A stretch of 64,000 bases of DNA from DATBGS01 sp036557885 (GTDB lineage: Bacteria > Chloroflexota > Ktedonobacteria > Ktedonobacterales > DATBGS01), in assembly GCA_036557885.1 (NCBI GenBank), contig DATBGS010000050.1, positions 9,255-73,254 on the forward strand, in the 5' to 3' direction. The translations under genes were made by a program, and so were the position numbers. Of this stretch, positions 8,012-15,806 are shown in pieces. The stretch's first letter is position 1. Every line of letters begins with the position of its first letter. The notes below the pieces were generated by a model. It worked only from the letters and a program-made list of their open reading frames with translations. It did not search any database and was not told the origin of the DNA.

Positions 8012-9808
8012 ATGTCTAATCCACTTGAGTACAAGTGCTCCGTCTGTGGCACCTTCTTTGCGGCAGGAAGCGCGTCTTGCCCAAAGTGCCACGCGCCTGC
8101 CTCCACCGATGCGGCAATACTTCTCCCATCCGCGCGCGCTCCCTCAGCGCCCCTCGATGAGGCGCCAACACTGGCAGAGGAGATTACCAGCCAGGAAAAT
8201 ACGCTCAACGAACTCCCAACCACGCCCGGCGCGAGCGGCCCACTGCCCACTTCGTCTGAAACCAGCGTACCTCCAGCCCCATCCGCTGAGCCTCCCACGC
8301 CCACACCATTCATGCAATCACCGCTTGCCCGTCGAGCGCGGCTCGGCGTAGGTCTGGGTGTGCTGGCGCTTGTGGTTCTGGCCTTGTCTGGCCTGTTGCC
8401 CGGCAGCGATTGGGCAGCGGGGAGCTTCCGCGTGGGCATAGCCGCGCTGATTGGCGCGGGGGTATTTTGGGTAGGTTCCCGGTTGGTATTTCGGCGCGCG
8501 CCCACAGTTCCACAGCGCACCCGGCGACTGGTTATCGTGGGCTTCGTGGTGCTGCTCCTTCTAGGCTGCACGGGCCTGGGGTTGCAGGGCACCTTAAACC
8601 AGGCGCAGGGGAACGCCCTGCTGAGCCAACAGAAATTTGCTCAGGCGCTTCAGGAATTTCAAGTGGTCGGCGATAAAGAGAGCCAGGCCAAAGTGTATCT
8701 GGCGTGGGGCAAACAACTGTACAAACAGCAGCAGTATGATCAGGCGACCCAAAAATTCATGCAGGCGCTCCAGTTGAAGCCATCAGGCGATCTTACCAAC
8801 CAGATTCAAGACGCAGAAGAACGCGCTTTTGAGGATTGGGGCAACCAGTTCTATGCCCAGAAGGACTACGAGAACGCCATCAACAAGCTGGAGCAAGCGG
8901 CAAAGATCGGAGTAAGAACAGATCAGGTCAATGAGACATTGGCGCAGGTGCATGAGGATTACGGCTTGCAACTCTTGGGACTTGGGCAATATGCGGAGGC
9001 AGCCAATAACTTCATTGACGCGACAACGCTTACTCAGAACACAGCTCTGGCAGCCCAGGCAAAAAACAACCTGTTGCAGACCTACGACGCCTGGGGCAAA
9101 CAGTTGGAGCAGACAGGCGACTTCTCCGGGGCTGCTGATAAATTCAAGAGCGAACTCATTTACGCGACCACGCCTGAGCAGATGCGGCTCGCACACGAGT
9201 TCATCGCCAAAGCGTATCTGCTCTGGGGCGACCAGTACCTCAGCAACTCCAACTTCCAGAACGCCATCACGACCTTTGAGTTCATCCTGAACAATCCCCA
9301 CGACTACAGCGCTACCAGCGTCTTTTCACAACTGCATGGGGAAGATGCCAAAGCCTACTTTGGCCTGGGGAAGCAGCAAGAAACCAGCGGCAGTTGCGCA
9401 GATGCCAGGAGCACCTTTGACACGCTGATTAAAAACTTTGGCGATACCCCCCAAGCCCAGCAAGCCGCAGCCGAATTGCGCAAGCCGCAAAACGTGACGG
9501 GCCAAATTGTCGTGCATGGCAGCAGCAAACCAGCCGCGCATGTGCGGCTCTGGCTCTCGGCCCGTTGGGACCTCTCTCCTTTGGGATTCACCGCCACTCA
9601 CAGCTACACCACCGTCAGCGACGCAAATGGGAATTTCACCTTTTCCGGCGTTCCCCCAAGTGACACGGACTACCTCATTTCTTACATTGGTCAGAGCGGG
9701 AGGGAAAGCATTACAGTAGAGACGCTTTATGGCCTGGATTCCCCAGTTGACATCGTCACCGTTCACTCGCTGTGCCCAACCAATGCCGGGATGGTCGAGC
9801 AATTCTGA
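8012..9808 (+). CDS. Zinc-ribbon, membrane, TPR and beta-sandwich protein
   Basis: A 598-residue membrane protein of unknown role. The N-terminus has a zinc ribbon (CSVCGTFFAAGSASCPKC), then a Pro/Ser-rich stretch to about residue 100. Three hydrophobic segments follow (about 112-130, 140-158, 170-192). A soluble region with TPR-like helical repeats spans about 200-480 (repeated AWGKQLYKQQQYDQA-type motifs with WG and Y-A positions). The C-terminal 100 residues look like a carboxypeptidase-regulatory or CNA-B-like sandwich (VSDANGNFTFSGVPPSDTDY). The ATG at 8012 gives a chain starting directly at the zinc ribbon; a GTG at 8000 in frame is also possible. Zinc ribbon plus membrane plus beta domain recurs in the 52-56 kb proteins. 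Confidence 0.75.
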   Translation: MSNPLEYKCSVCGTFFAAGSASCPKCHAPASTDAAILLPSARAPSAPLDEAPTLAEEITSQENTLNELPTTPGASGPLPTSSETSVPPAPSAEPPTPTPFMQSPLARRARLGVGLGVLALVVLALSGLLPGSDWAAGSFRVGIAALIGAGVFWVGSRLVFRRAPTVPQRTRRLVIVGFVVLLLLGCTGLGLQGTLNQAQGNALLSQQKFAQALQEFQVVGDKESQAKVYLAWGKQLYKQQQYDQATQKFMQALQLKPSGDLTNQIQDAEERAFEDWGNQFYAQKDYENAINKLEQAAKIGVRTDQVNETLAQVHEDYGLQLLGLGQYAEAANNFIDATTLTQNTALAAQAKNNLLQTYDAWGKQLEQTGDFSGAADKFKSELIYATTPEQMRLAHEFIAKAYLLWGDQYLSNSNFQNAITTFEFILNNPHDYSATSVFSQLHGEDAKAYFGLGKQQETSGSCADARSTFDTLIKNFGDTPQAQQAAAELRKPQNVTGQIVVHGSSKPAAHVRLWLSARWDLSPLGFTATHSYTTVSDANGNFTFSGVPPSDTDYLISYIGQSGRESITVETLYGLDSPVDIVTVHSLCPTNAGMVEQF

Positions 9809-9840
9809 GTGCCTTCCGGCAGCAGATGGCTCCGTGAACA

Positions 9841-9872
9841 ACGAGCGGGGCAGGCAAGCCTGCCCCGCTCGT
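9841..9872. terminator. Perfect hairpin between convergent genes
   Basis: A 15-base perfect inverted repeat (acgagcggggcaggc, two-base centre) lies between the ends of two convergent genes. It lacks a T-run but is well placed as a bidirectional terminator. Confidence 0.6.
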
Positions 9873-9904
9873 ATACTTGAGAGCGTTGTGACTACCCGCC
9901 CTAC

Positions 9905-12661
9905 CTACGAAATGTCCAGCGCGGCGTTGAGCATCTGGCCCGCACCAGGGTTGGCCGTCACCACATCAAAGTTCAGTTGCAGATACAACGTATTGGTCGT
10001 TCCATCCACCACATAGTTGTAATCCACACCCGCCGTGAGCGTCTGACCACCCCAGGTAACGGTGGGCGCCCCTTTGAACCAGCCCACAATCTTGTAGCGC
10101 GGCGTCCAGCGCGTGGAGACGCCCGCCGGGAAGTTCAGTTGAGCATTTACATGGTTGCCAGCGGCGCTGATCACATACGCGCCCAGGTCCATGTTAAAGC
10201 CATTGTTCAGCGCCAGATTCCCCGGCTCGCTGTCGGTGGTTGCCAGCGTGCCAGTGTTGACCGTCAGCGAGGGCGCGCGGTAATCCGAATCAAAGCTCAA
10301 GCTCTGGTTCTGGGTGAGGCCGCGCCGGAAATCCAGCAGCAGCGAGAACGGCAGCACCTGCCCCGGCGCCAGACTGGAGAGCACGCCCTGCCATTGCACC
10401 TTCGAGCGCGTGGTATTGCCCAGATAGACAATCCCGCCATTGTTGGCCCCAGCCGCCGCCCAGCTGGTAAACTTATCCAGGAACAGGCCGGTGAAAGGCG
10501 CCCCGCCCGCCGTAGGCGTCATCACACCAAAGTTGGCCTCATTGGAGCTAACCGTCGCCGGGATGGGCGACTTGATCGTCCCATTGACGCCATACCAGGC
10601 TTGAGGCGATTGATCGCCGTAATGCTGAATGATCATCCCATCCAGATTGATCTGAACCGAATTGGGGGTCGTGAAGCTGACCGGATTGGTGCCCGTGTTC
10701 TGGATGCTCAGTTGGATATAGATCTGCCCATTGGGCCAGAAGTAGTAGAAGTAGGTCCAGGTGATGTGAATGTTGGTGTTGGTGGAGATCGTCTCAATGC
10801 CCACCAGTTCGGGCGTATTGCGCAGAATGATGATCTGTCCTGCCTGATCCTGGTTGGCGTGGAAATTGCCGCTGGTCTGCACATAGCTCTGCACCAGCGA
10901 GTGCAGAATCGCCTGATATTGCACATCGGACAGCACGCCATTATTAATCTCTTGCGTGCGCGTAATCGCGCCGCCCAACGCCTGATTAAAGAACACCTGC
11001 CAGCCGTTCCCGTTGGCATCCACGCTCTGCAAGATAAAGTTGGAGCCGCTGGGGGTCAGCGTCAAGGTGGCATTCCCCGCGCTGCTGGAGCCGCCGCCCC
11101 CGCCTGGTGTGGAAGTCGCCGTTGGCGTATTCCCCGTTGGGGTATTGGTGGCGGTTGGCGTGGGCGTGTTGGTCGCGGTGGGTGTGGGCGTGGGCGTGGA
11201 CCCCGCCCCATTCAGCGTCACCAGCACGTTATCAAACTCGGATTGCGCCTTGGTGCTCAGCGCAATCTGGCCGTGCGTCAGGCTGCCATCTGTCGTATTG
11301 AACAGCGTGGTCCCGTTGATGCTGCCAATGAGCGACGTGCCCTGGAGCGAGAAGACCATCGTATAGAACTGGCTGGTGTAAGCGAAGTTGCCCTGGGCGA
11401 TGGTGGTCTGGGTGCCCCCTACCTTTTTCTTCAGGTACCAGGTGTTGCTAAACAGCCCAAAGCTGTAGTAGTTGCTGGCATCGCTCTCCCTGGCGATAAT
11501 CTGGAGGCCCAGCGCGGGCGAATTAGCGCCTGGCTCCACATCCACCTGGAAGACATAATCGGTCCAGCTTGTGGAACCCGCCAGCACCCGTTTCTCGCTG
11601 CTGGTGGAGGGGTCGTTCTGCTTGAGCACCTGTGTGCCATCCACCTGCACCACCCACGTTCCACCGACCAGCGTCCAGTTGGGCGGGAACGCGCCTGGCG
11701 TGTCGGCCTCAAAATCATCAGCAAAGAGCGTGTTGTTACCCGGCGGCGTAGGCGTCGCGGTGGGCGGAGGCGTCGGCGTATTCGTCGCCGTTGGTGTTGG
11801 CGTATTGGTCGCCGTCGGCGCTGGCGTGTTGGTCGCGGTTGGCGTTGGCGTATTGGTGGCTGTGGCCCCCGGCGTGTTCGTAGCGGTGGCCCCCGGCGTA
11901 TTCGTGGCCGTTGGCACCAGCGTCGGCGTGCTGGTGGCTGTATCGGTTGGCGTGGGCGTTGGCACCACCCCGTTGACCGTCACCAGCACATTATCAAGCT
12001 CGGTCATCGCCTTGGTGCTCACACCAATCATCCCGGCAGAAAGGCTGCTATCCGTCGTATTGAAGACGGTGGTTGCGCCAATTTTGCCACTCAGCGCTGA
12101 TCCCTGGAGCGAAAACTGCATCGTATAGAACTGGCTGGTATAGGCAAAATTGCCCTGCGCGATGGTGGTCTGGTTGCCACCAACACGCTTCTTCAGATAC
12201 CACGTATTGCTAAACAGCCCAAAGCTGTAGTAGTTGCTGGCATCGCTCTCCCTGGCGATAATCTGGAGGCCCAGCGCGGGCGAATTGGCGCCTGGCTTCA
12301 CATCCACCTGATAGACATAATCGGTCCAGGTGGTCAAACCAGCCAGCACCCGTTTCTCAGTGGTCGTGTCCGTGCTGGTCTGCTCCAGCACATGCGTGCC
12401 ATCCTGCTGCACCGACCAGGGTCCGCTCACCAGCGTCCAGTTGGGGGGGAACGTTGCCAGCGCATCGGCCTCAAAATCATCAGCAAAGAGCGTGCTGCCT
12501 GCGGCAGCGCGCTGGGTGACGAAACCGAGGGTCAGGCTAAAGAGCAGGATAAATAACGCGATCACAGCGCTCACCACCTGCACCCGACGCAGGCGCAGAG
12601 AGGAGAGTGCCCCCGGTAAACGAATGATAAAACGGCTCACGGTGAGAGGTCCCCTTTTCAT
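9905..12661 (-). CDS. Large secreted LamG-like repeat protein, paralogue of the first gene
   Basis: A 918-residue surface protein. The first 55 residues hold a membrane segment (VSAVIALFILLFSLTLGFVT) acting as signal peptide or anchor. Two LamG/DUF1080-like domains (about 58-235 and 310-490) are separated by TPTATNTP linkers, followed after a Gly/Ser linker by a C-terminal beta-rich domain (about 540-918) absent from the first gene. The second domain is roughly 90% identical in protein to the second domain of the gene at 30-3353 and lies in opposite orientation. The ATG at 12661 has no good ribosome site. A GTG at 12640 is preceded by AAAAGGGGA and may be the true start, giving 911 residues. 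No catalytic motif is seen. Confidence 0.8.
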   Translation of the reverse strand: MKRGPLTVSRFIIRLPGALSSLRLRRVQVVSAVIALFILLFSLTLGFVTQRAAAGSTLFADDFEADALATFPPNWTLVSGPWSVQQDGTHVLEQTSTDTTTEKRVLAGLTTWTDYVYQVDVKPGANSPALGLQIIARESDASNYYSFGLFSNTWYLKKRVGGNQTTIAQGNFAYTSQFYTMQFSLQGSALSGKIGATTVFNTTDSSLSAGMIGVSTKAMTELDNVLVTVNGVVPTPTPTDTATSTPTLVPTATNTPGATATNTPGATATNTPTPTATNTPAPTATNTPTPTATNTPTPPPTATPTPPGNNTLFADDFEADTPGAFPPNWTLVGGTWVVQVDGTQVLKQNDPSTSSEKRVLAGSTSWTDYVFQVDVEPGANSPALGLQIIARESDASNYYSFGLFSNTWYLKKKVGGTQTTIAQGNFAYTSQFYTMVFSLQGTSLIGSINGTTLFNTTDGSLTHGQIALSTKAQSEFDNVLVTLNGAGSTPTPTPTATNTPTPTATNTPTGNTPTATSTPGGGGGSSSAGNATLTLTPSGSNFILQSVDANGNGWQVFFNQALGGAITRTQEINNGVLSDVQYQAILHSLVQSYVQTSGNFHANQDQAGQIIILRNTPELVGIETISTNTNIHITWTYFYYFWPNGQIYIQLSIQNTGTNPVSFTTPNSVQINLDGMIIQHYGDQSPQAWYGVNGTIKSPIPATVSSNEANFGVMTPTAGGAPFTGLFLDKFTSWAAAGANNGGIVYLGNTTRSKVQWQGVLSSLAPGQVLPFSLLLDFRRGLTQNQSLSFDSDYRAPSLTVNTGTLATTDSEPGNLALNNGFNMDLGAYVISAAGNHVNAQLNFPAGVSTRWTPRYKIVGWFKGAPTVTWGGQTLTAGVDYNYVVDGTTNTLYLQLNFDVVTANPGAGQMLNAALDIS
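11740..11960 (-). repeat. Coding tandem repeat (Thr-Pro-Asn linker)
   Basis: Repeats of the type ggcgtattggtcgcc encode, on the minus strand, a TPTATNTP linker between two LamG-like domains. It resembles the linker at 1345-1650 in the inverted paralogue. Confidence 0.8.
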
Positions 12662-12696
12662 AAAATGTTGGCGGAAGCAGACCCCTGCTGCACAAA

Positions 12697-13599
12697 TTAA
12701 TAAGCACCTTCACGACTAAAAACGGCTGGTATGGTTAAAAGTATCAGCTTGACATCATACCAGAAAGACTGTTTAGCAATATATTCCAGGTCCATCTTCA
12801 CCATTGTATCAAAGCTTACCCGGCTGCGTCCATGTACCTGCCAGAGGCCAGTAATGCCAGGCAGCGTCTCCAGACGGCCAAGATGCCACTCTTTATAGAG
12901 ATTCACTTCATACATAATGGGGGGACGCGGACCCACCAAACTCATCTCCCCCCGTAATACGTTAAAGAGTTGCGGGAGTTCATCAATACTGCTGCGCCGC
13001 AAGAAATAGCCTAACGGTGTGACACGCGGGTCATAGGGTATCCCAGAACGCTTGTGCTTGCGCAGGTGGGTTTCCGTTGCCAGCACACTGCCGTCAACCT
13101 TGCCACTCATGCGCTCGCCCCGCAAAAACTGCTCATACGCGGCGCGGTGCAGGTGCTCATCATTATCAACGTACATCGAGCGAAATTTATACACCACAAA
13201 GCGCCGCCCGCGAAACCCCACGCGCTCCTGGCGAAAAATGGCGGGACCAGGGGAGGTGAGCCGCACCAGCGCCCAGGTGACAAGCAGGATCGGCGCAGTG
13301 AAGACGAGCGCAATCAGCACCAGGGTGCAATCTAGAAAACGCTTTGCCAGGAAATAGCCTGGGCGCTCTCTGGCAAGCGCTGCTTCCTTCCAGGGGCGCA
13401 CCGCCCTGGCGGTGCCCGATGAGAACTGCTCAGAGGCCAGGCGTTGGCGTTCTTCCAGGGGAGAGATGGCGGTTGTGGTAGTCGTGGCTGCCAGGGAAGT
13501 GGGCTGTTCCGGCTCCAGGGTGGTCGGCCCAGAGGAGCGGCGCCCTGCTTGCTGTGATACTCCTTCGTTTGGACGCTCTACAAAGTCTTCGTGCAACAT
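12697..13599 (-). CDS. Initiating sugar transferase (undecaprenyl-phosphate glycosyl-1-phosphate transferase)
   Basis: A 300-residue membrane enzyme of the bacterial sugar transferase family (WcaJ/RfbP/PglC type). It moves a sugar-1-phosphate from a nucleotide sugar to undecaprenyl phosphate and so starts exopolysaccharide assembly. Seen are KRFLDCTLVLIALVF with a membrane segment (about 85-120), SPGPAIFRQERVGFRG, the YKFRSM motif, the catalytic Asp-Glu pair in SIDELPQLFNVL, GEMSLVGPRPP and PGITGLWQVHGRS. The first 75 residues are low-complexity and lack the usual extra membrane helices, so it is the short form. AAGGTGAATC precedes the ATG. Its position beside the glycosyltransferase cluster fits. 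Confidence 0.9.
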   Translation of the reverse strand: MLHEDFVERPNEGVSQQAGRRSSGPTTLEPEQPTSLAATTTTTAISPLEERQRLASEQFSSGTARAVRPWKEAALARERPGYFLAKRFLDCTLVLIALVFTAPILLVTWALVRLTSPGPAIFRQERVGFRGRRFVVYKFRSMYVDNDEHLHRAAYEQFLRGERMSGKVDGSVLATETHLRKHKRSGIPYDPRVTPLGYFLRRSSIDELPQLFNVLRGEMSLVGPRPPIMYEVNLYKEWHLGRLETLPGITGLWQVHGRSRVSFDTMVKMDLEYIAKQSFWYDVKLILLTIPAVFSREGAY

Positions 13600-13772
13600 G
13601 ATTCACCTTCTTGCCAGATGGGTAGCCTGATAGCCTGTTTTCTCTCAGGATACCGTGAAACAGGCAACAAAGAGGGGTGCCCCAGGTTAAGAGCGCGTTA
13701 AAAACGCGCATGCCTGGTAGCAGTTCCACTACTCATCTCATTCTAAGGAGGTAGCCATGCAGGCGCTGCTTC

Positions 13773-14660
13773 TCATGGGTGGTGCCCGCGTGGAAGGCGT
13801 GTCAGGTGCTCTAAGACCTCTGGGTCGGTCATCACCGGAAAAATGGTCAGACCCGTCACCTGTTCCAGGCACAACAGCGCCCCGGTGTCGGTAGGGTCGG
13901 CCAGGGCGACCGTCAGGGCATTGCGATTGCGTCCCACCGGCAGGCAGCGATACTGCTGCATGACCTCCAGGGGCACCAGCCTGCGCACACTCAGGGGGAT
14001 ATGCTGGGGAGGCGACAGATAGGGCACCCCCAATTCGCGTGCCCGCGCGCGCGCCTTGATCACGACAGGTCGCTCTGGCGGCTCAACACAAGCCTGGAAG
14101 TTGCGCTTCTTCCTGGCCCTCTCCTGCTGCATGGCTGCCGTCAGCACCTGCGTATCAAACACCTGTCGCAGACGCGCCCCGCGTGAAGCAGGCATCTTTC
14201 TGGCCGCCCCAGGCACAAAGAGCGCCTCATCAGCCACAGGCAGAAACGCGCGCCGCCCCTCCAGGGCAAAGGCAACCAGCGCCTCCACCTCGTGCCCTGG
14301 TTCGCCGGTGGCGGCCCAGCCAAGCGAGAAGGAAAGCGTCACCCCGCCACGCTCGCGCAGTTCGCGGTGCAAGCGCCGCACCACACAGCAGGCGCCAGCC
14401 GAATCCGCGCCAATCAGCAGCGCCGCGCAGCAGCCCCGCCCGCAATGCAAGACCACATCGCTGCGGCGCAGATCGGAGCGCAGCACCTGCTCCACCGCTT
14501 GCATGTTTTTCTCCACTGCTTCGCTGGCACCCTCTGCCCTGCCATCACACACCAGCAGCAGCACCGTGAGCGTTGAGACAGAAGAGGTAAGCAGCCGTAA
14601 GGTACTGAGCAATATTTTTCGCGCCTGTGGCTCGAATATATCCCAAGAGGTGTTGTCCAT
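13773..14660 (-). CDS. Degenerate GGDEF-like domain fused to GspE/PilB N-terminal domain
   Basis: A 295-residue protein probably used as a signalling or scaffold module. Residues about 20-150 resemble a GGDEF fold: a helix, then RRSDVVLHCGRGCCAALL where the catalytic GG(D/E)EF would stand, then RLHRELRERGGVTLSFSLGWA. The catalytic signature is replaced by CGRGCC, so no diguanylate cyclase activity is expected. Residues about 205-290 match the T2SSE_N (PF05157) domain: ARELGVPYLSP, LVPLEVMQQYRCLPVGR, LTVALADPTD. No ATPase domain follows, unlike PilB/GspE. The ATG at 14660 has GGGAGG six bases before it. Confidence 0.65.
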   Translation of the reverse strand: MDNTSWDIFEPQARKILLSTLRLLTSSVSTLTVLLLVCDGRAEGASEAVEKNMQAVEQVLRSDLRRSDVVLHCGRGCCAALLIGADSAGACCVVRRLHRELRERGGVTLSFSLGWAATGEPGHEVEALVAFALEGRRAFLPVADEALFVPGAARKMPASRGARLRQVFDTQVLTAAMQQERARKKRNFQACVEPPERPVVIKARARARELGVPYLSPPQHIPLSVRRLVPLEVMQQYRCLPVGRNRNALTVALADPTDTGALLCLEQVTGLTIFPVMTDPEVLEHLTRLPRGHHP

Positions 14661-15019
14661 CACATGCCTCCCCCAACCAAAAGCTTCATCAAAGGAACAA
14701 CATCATACCAAGGAGACGGCGCTCCGGGGAATGGTCCCGAAACAGCGCAGGGTATCGCTGGTGATTGCATTCGTTTCCTCGCGCGGGTTTGAGGGTTTCG
14801 CTCCTTACGCAGATTGGTTCTCGATCAAGGAGAGATCGCTCTAGGCTCTCACTGTAAGGGTAGCGATGGGGAGGGGAATTTGAGAGAAGGGTGAGTTACA
14901 ATGTGGTTGAGATTGAGCGATTGGGCGTTAAGAAGGAGTACCAACCGCGCTCCTTTCCAGGGTACAGGAAGGGAAAACGTGTGGATTGCTCGTTCCAGGC
15001 CGAATGCTCTGCTGTGAGA
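14661..15019. other. Intergenic stretch without a recognised gene
   Basis: This 359-base gap lies between two minus-strand genes. I see no convincing coding frame, promoter box or terminator, only a weak dyad (cgatc/gatcg, 14822-14838). Confidence 0.5.
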
Positions 15020-15727
15020 TTACGAAGAAAGCTGTTCGCTAAAAACGGGCGGGCTGAAGGTATAGCCCACACCCGGCACCGTCACGACATAGCGGGGGTT
15101 GCCAGGCTCCGGTTCCACCTTCTGGCGCAGATGCCGAATATGGGTTTTCACCAGCCCCGAATCTCCAACTTCACTATAGCCCCAGACGCGCTCGATGATC
15201 GTGTCGGTGGTCAGCACCTGCCCGGCATGCAGCAGCAGCAAGTGCAGCAGGCGGCTCTCGGTAGGAGTCAGGCGAGTGCGCGTGCCGTTGCGCGTCACCT
15301 CATGCCTGGTCACATCCAGGCTCACCGGACCAACCGTAATAGCCGATCCATTCACCGGGCCGCTGGTGGTCGCTGCCCGCCGCGCTGCCGCCTGGATGCG
15401 GGCCAGTAGTTGGCGCGGGCGGAAGGGCTTGCGCAGAAAATCATCTGCTCCCAGGTCCAGCGCCGAAACCTCATCATCCTCACGATCACAGCACGTCAAA
15501 ACGAGGATCATCGCGTTGGATTCGGGACGCATCCGACGGATAACCGCAAAGCCATCATACTTCGGCATTTGAATATCCAGCAGCACCAGATCAGGAGGCT
15601 GTTCGTGCCAGCGTTTGATGGCCTGGTCGCCATCAAACGCGACGATCACCTGATGGCCGTGCGCCCGGAGCCAAAACGTCAGCATATCTACAAGTTCACG
15701 GTCATCATCAGCAATTAAAATCCTCAT
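15020..15727 (-). CDS. OmpR/PhoB-family response regulator
   Basis: A 235-residue two-domain response regulator. The receiver domain (1-115) has the acidic pocket ADDD (7-9), the phospho-acceptor Asp51 (LVLLDIQMP), the Thr/Ser position in ILVLTC and the conserved Lys in LRKPFRP. The DNA-binding winged helix (about 130-228) shows LTPTESRLLHLLLLHAGQVL, VWGYSEVGDSGLVKTHIRHL and VVTVPGVGYTF. No histidine kinase is adjacent, so it is an orphan. AAAGGG precedes the ATG. Confidence 0.95.
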   Translation of the reverse strand: MRILIADDDRELVDMLTFWLRAHGHQVIVAFDGDQAIKRWHEQPPDLVLLDIQMPKYDGFAVIRRMRPESNAMILVLTCCDREDDEVSALDLGADDFLRKPFRPRQLLARIQAAARRAATTSGPVNGSAITVGPVSLDVTRHEVTRNGTRTRLTPTESRLLHLLLLHAGQVLTTDTIIERVWGYSEVGDSGLVKTHIRHLRQKVEPEPGNPRYVVTVPGVGYTFSPPVFSEQLSS

Positions 15728-15806
15728 GCTGGCACCCTTTCCTACTGCACATTGCCTGGATAGCTATTATAGCGGCTCCATCCGTAATACACAAGCAGCG
15801 TTTCCC

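Noticed and set aside
9977..12100. A 707-codon frame on the plus strand
   Set aside because: It lies opposite a well-supported secreted protein gene and has the composition expected of its antisense; no family motif is present.
13631..13710. Hairpins gcctgttt/aaacaggc and gcgcgtt/aacgcgc
   Set aside because: They may end the minus-strand transcript from 14660, but stems are short, the T-run is weak and nothing decides between chance and function.
14891..15409. A 172-codon plus-strand frame
   Set aside because: It is mostly antisense to the response regulator and has no family features.
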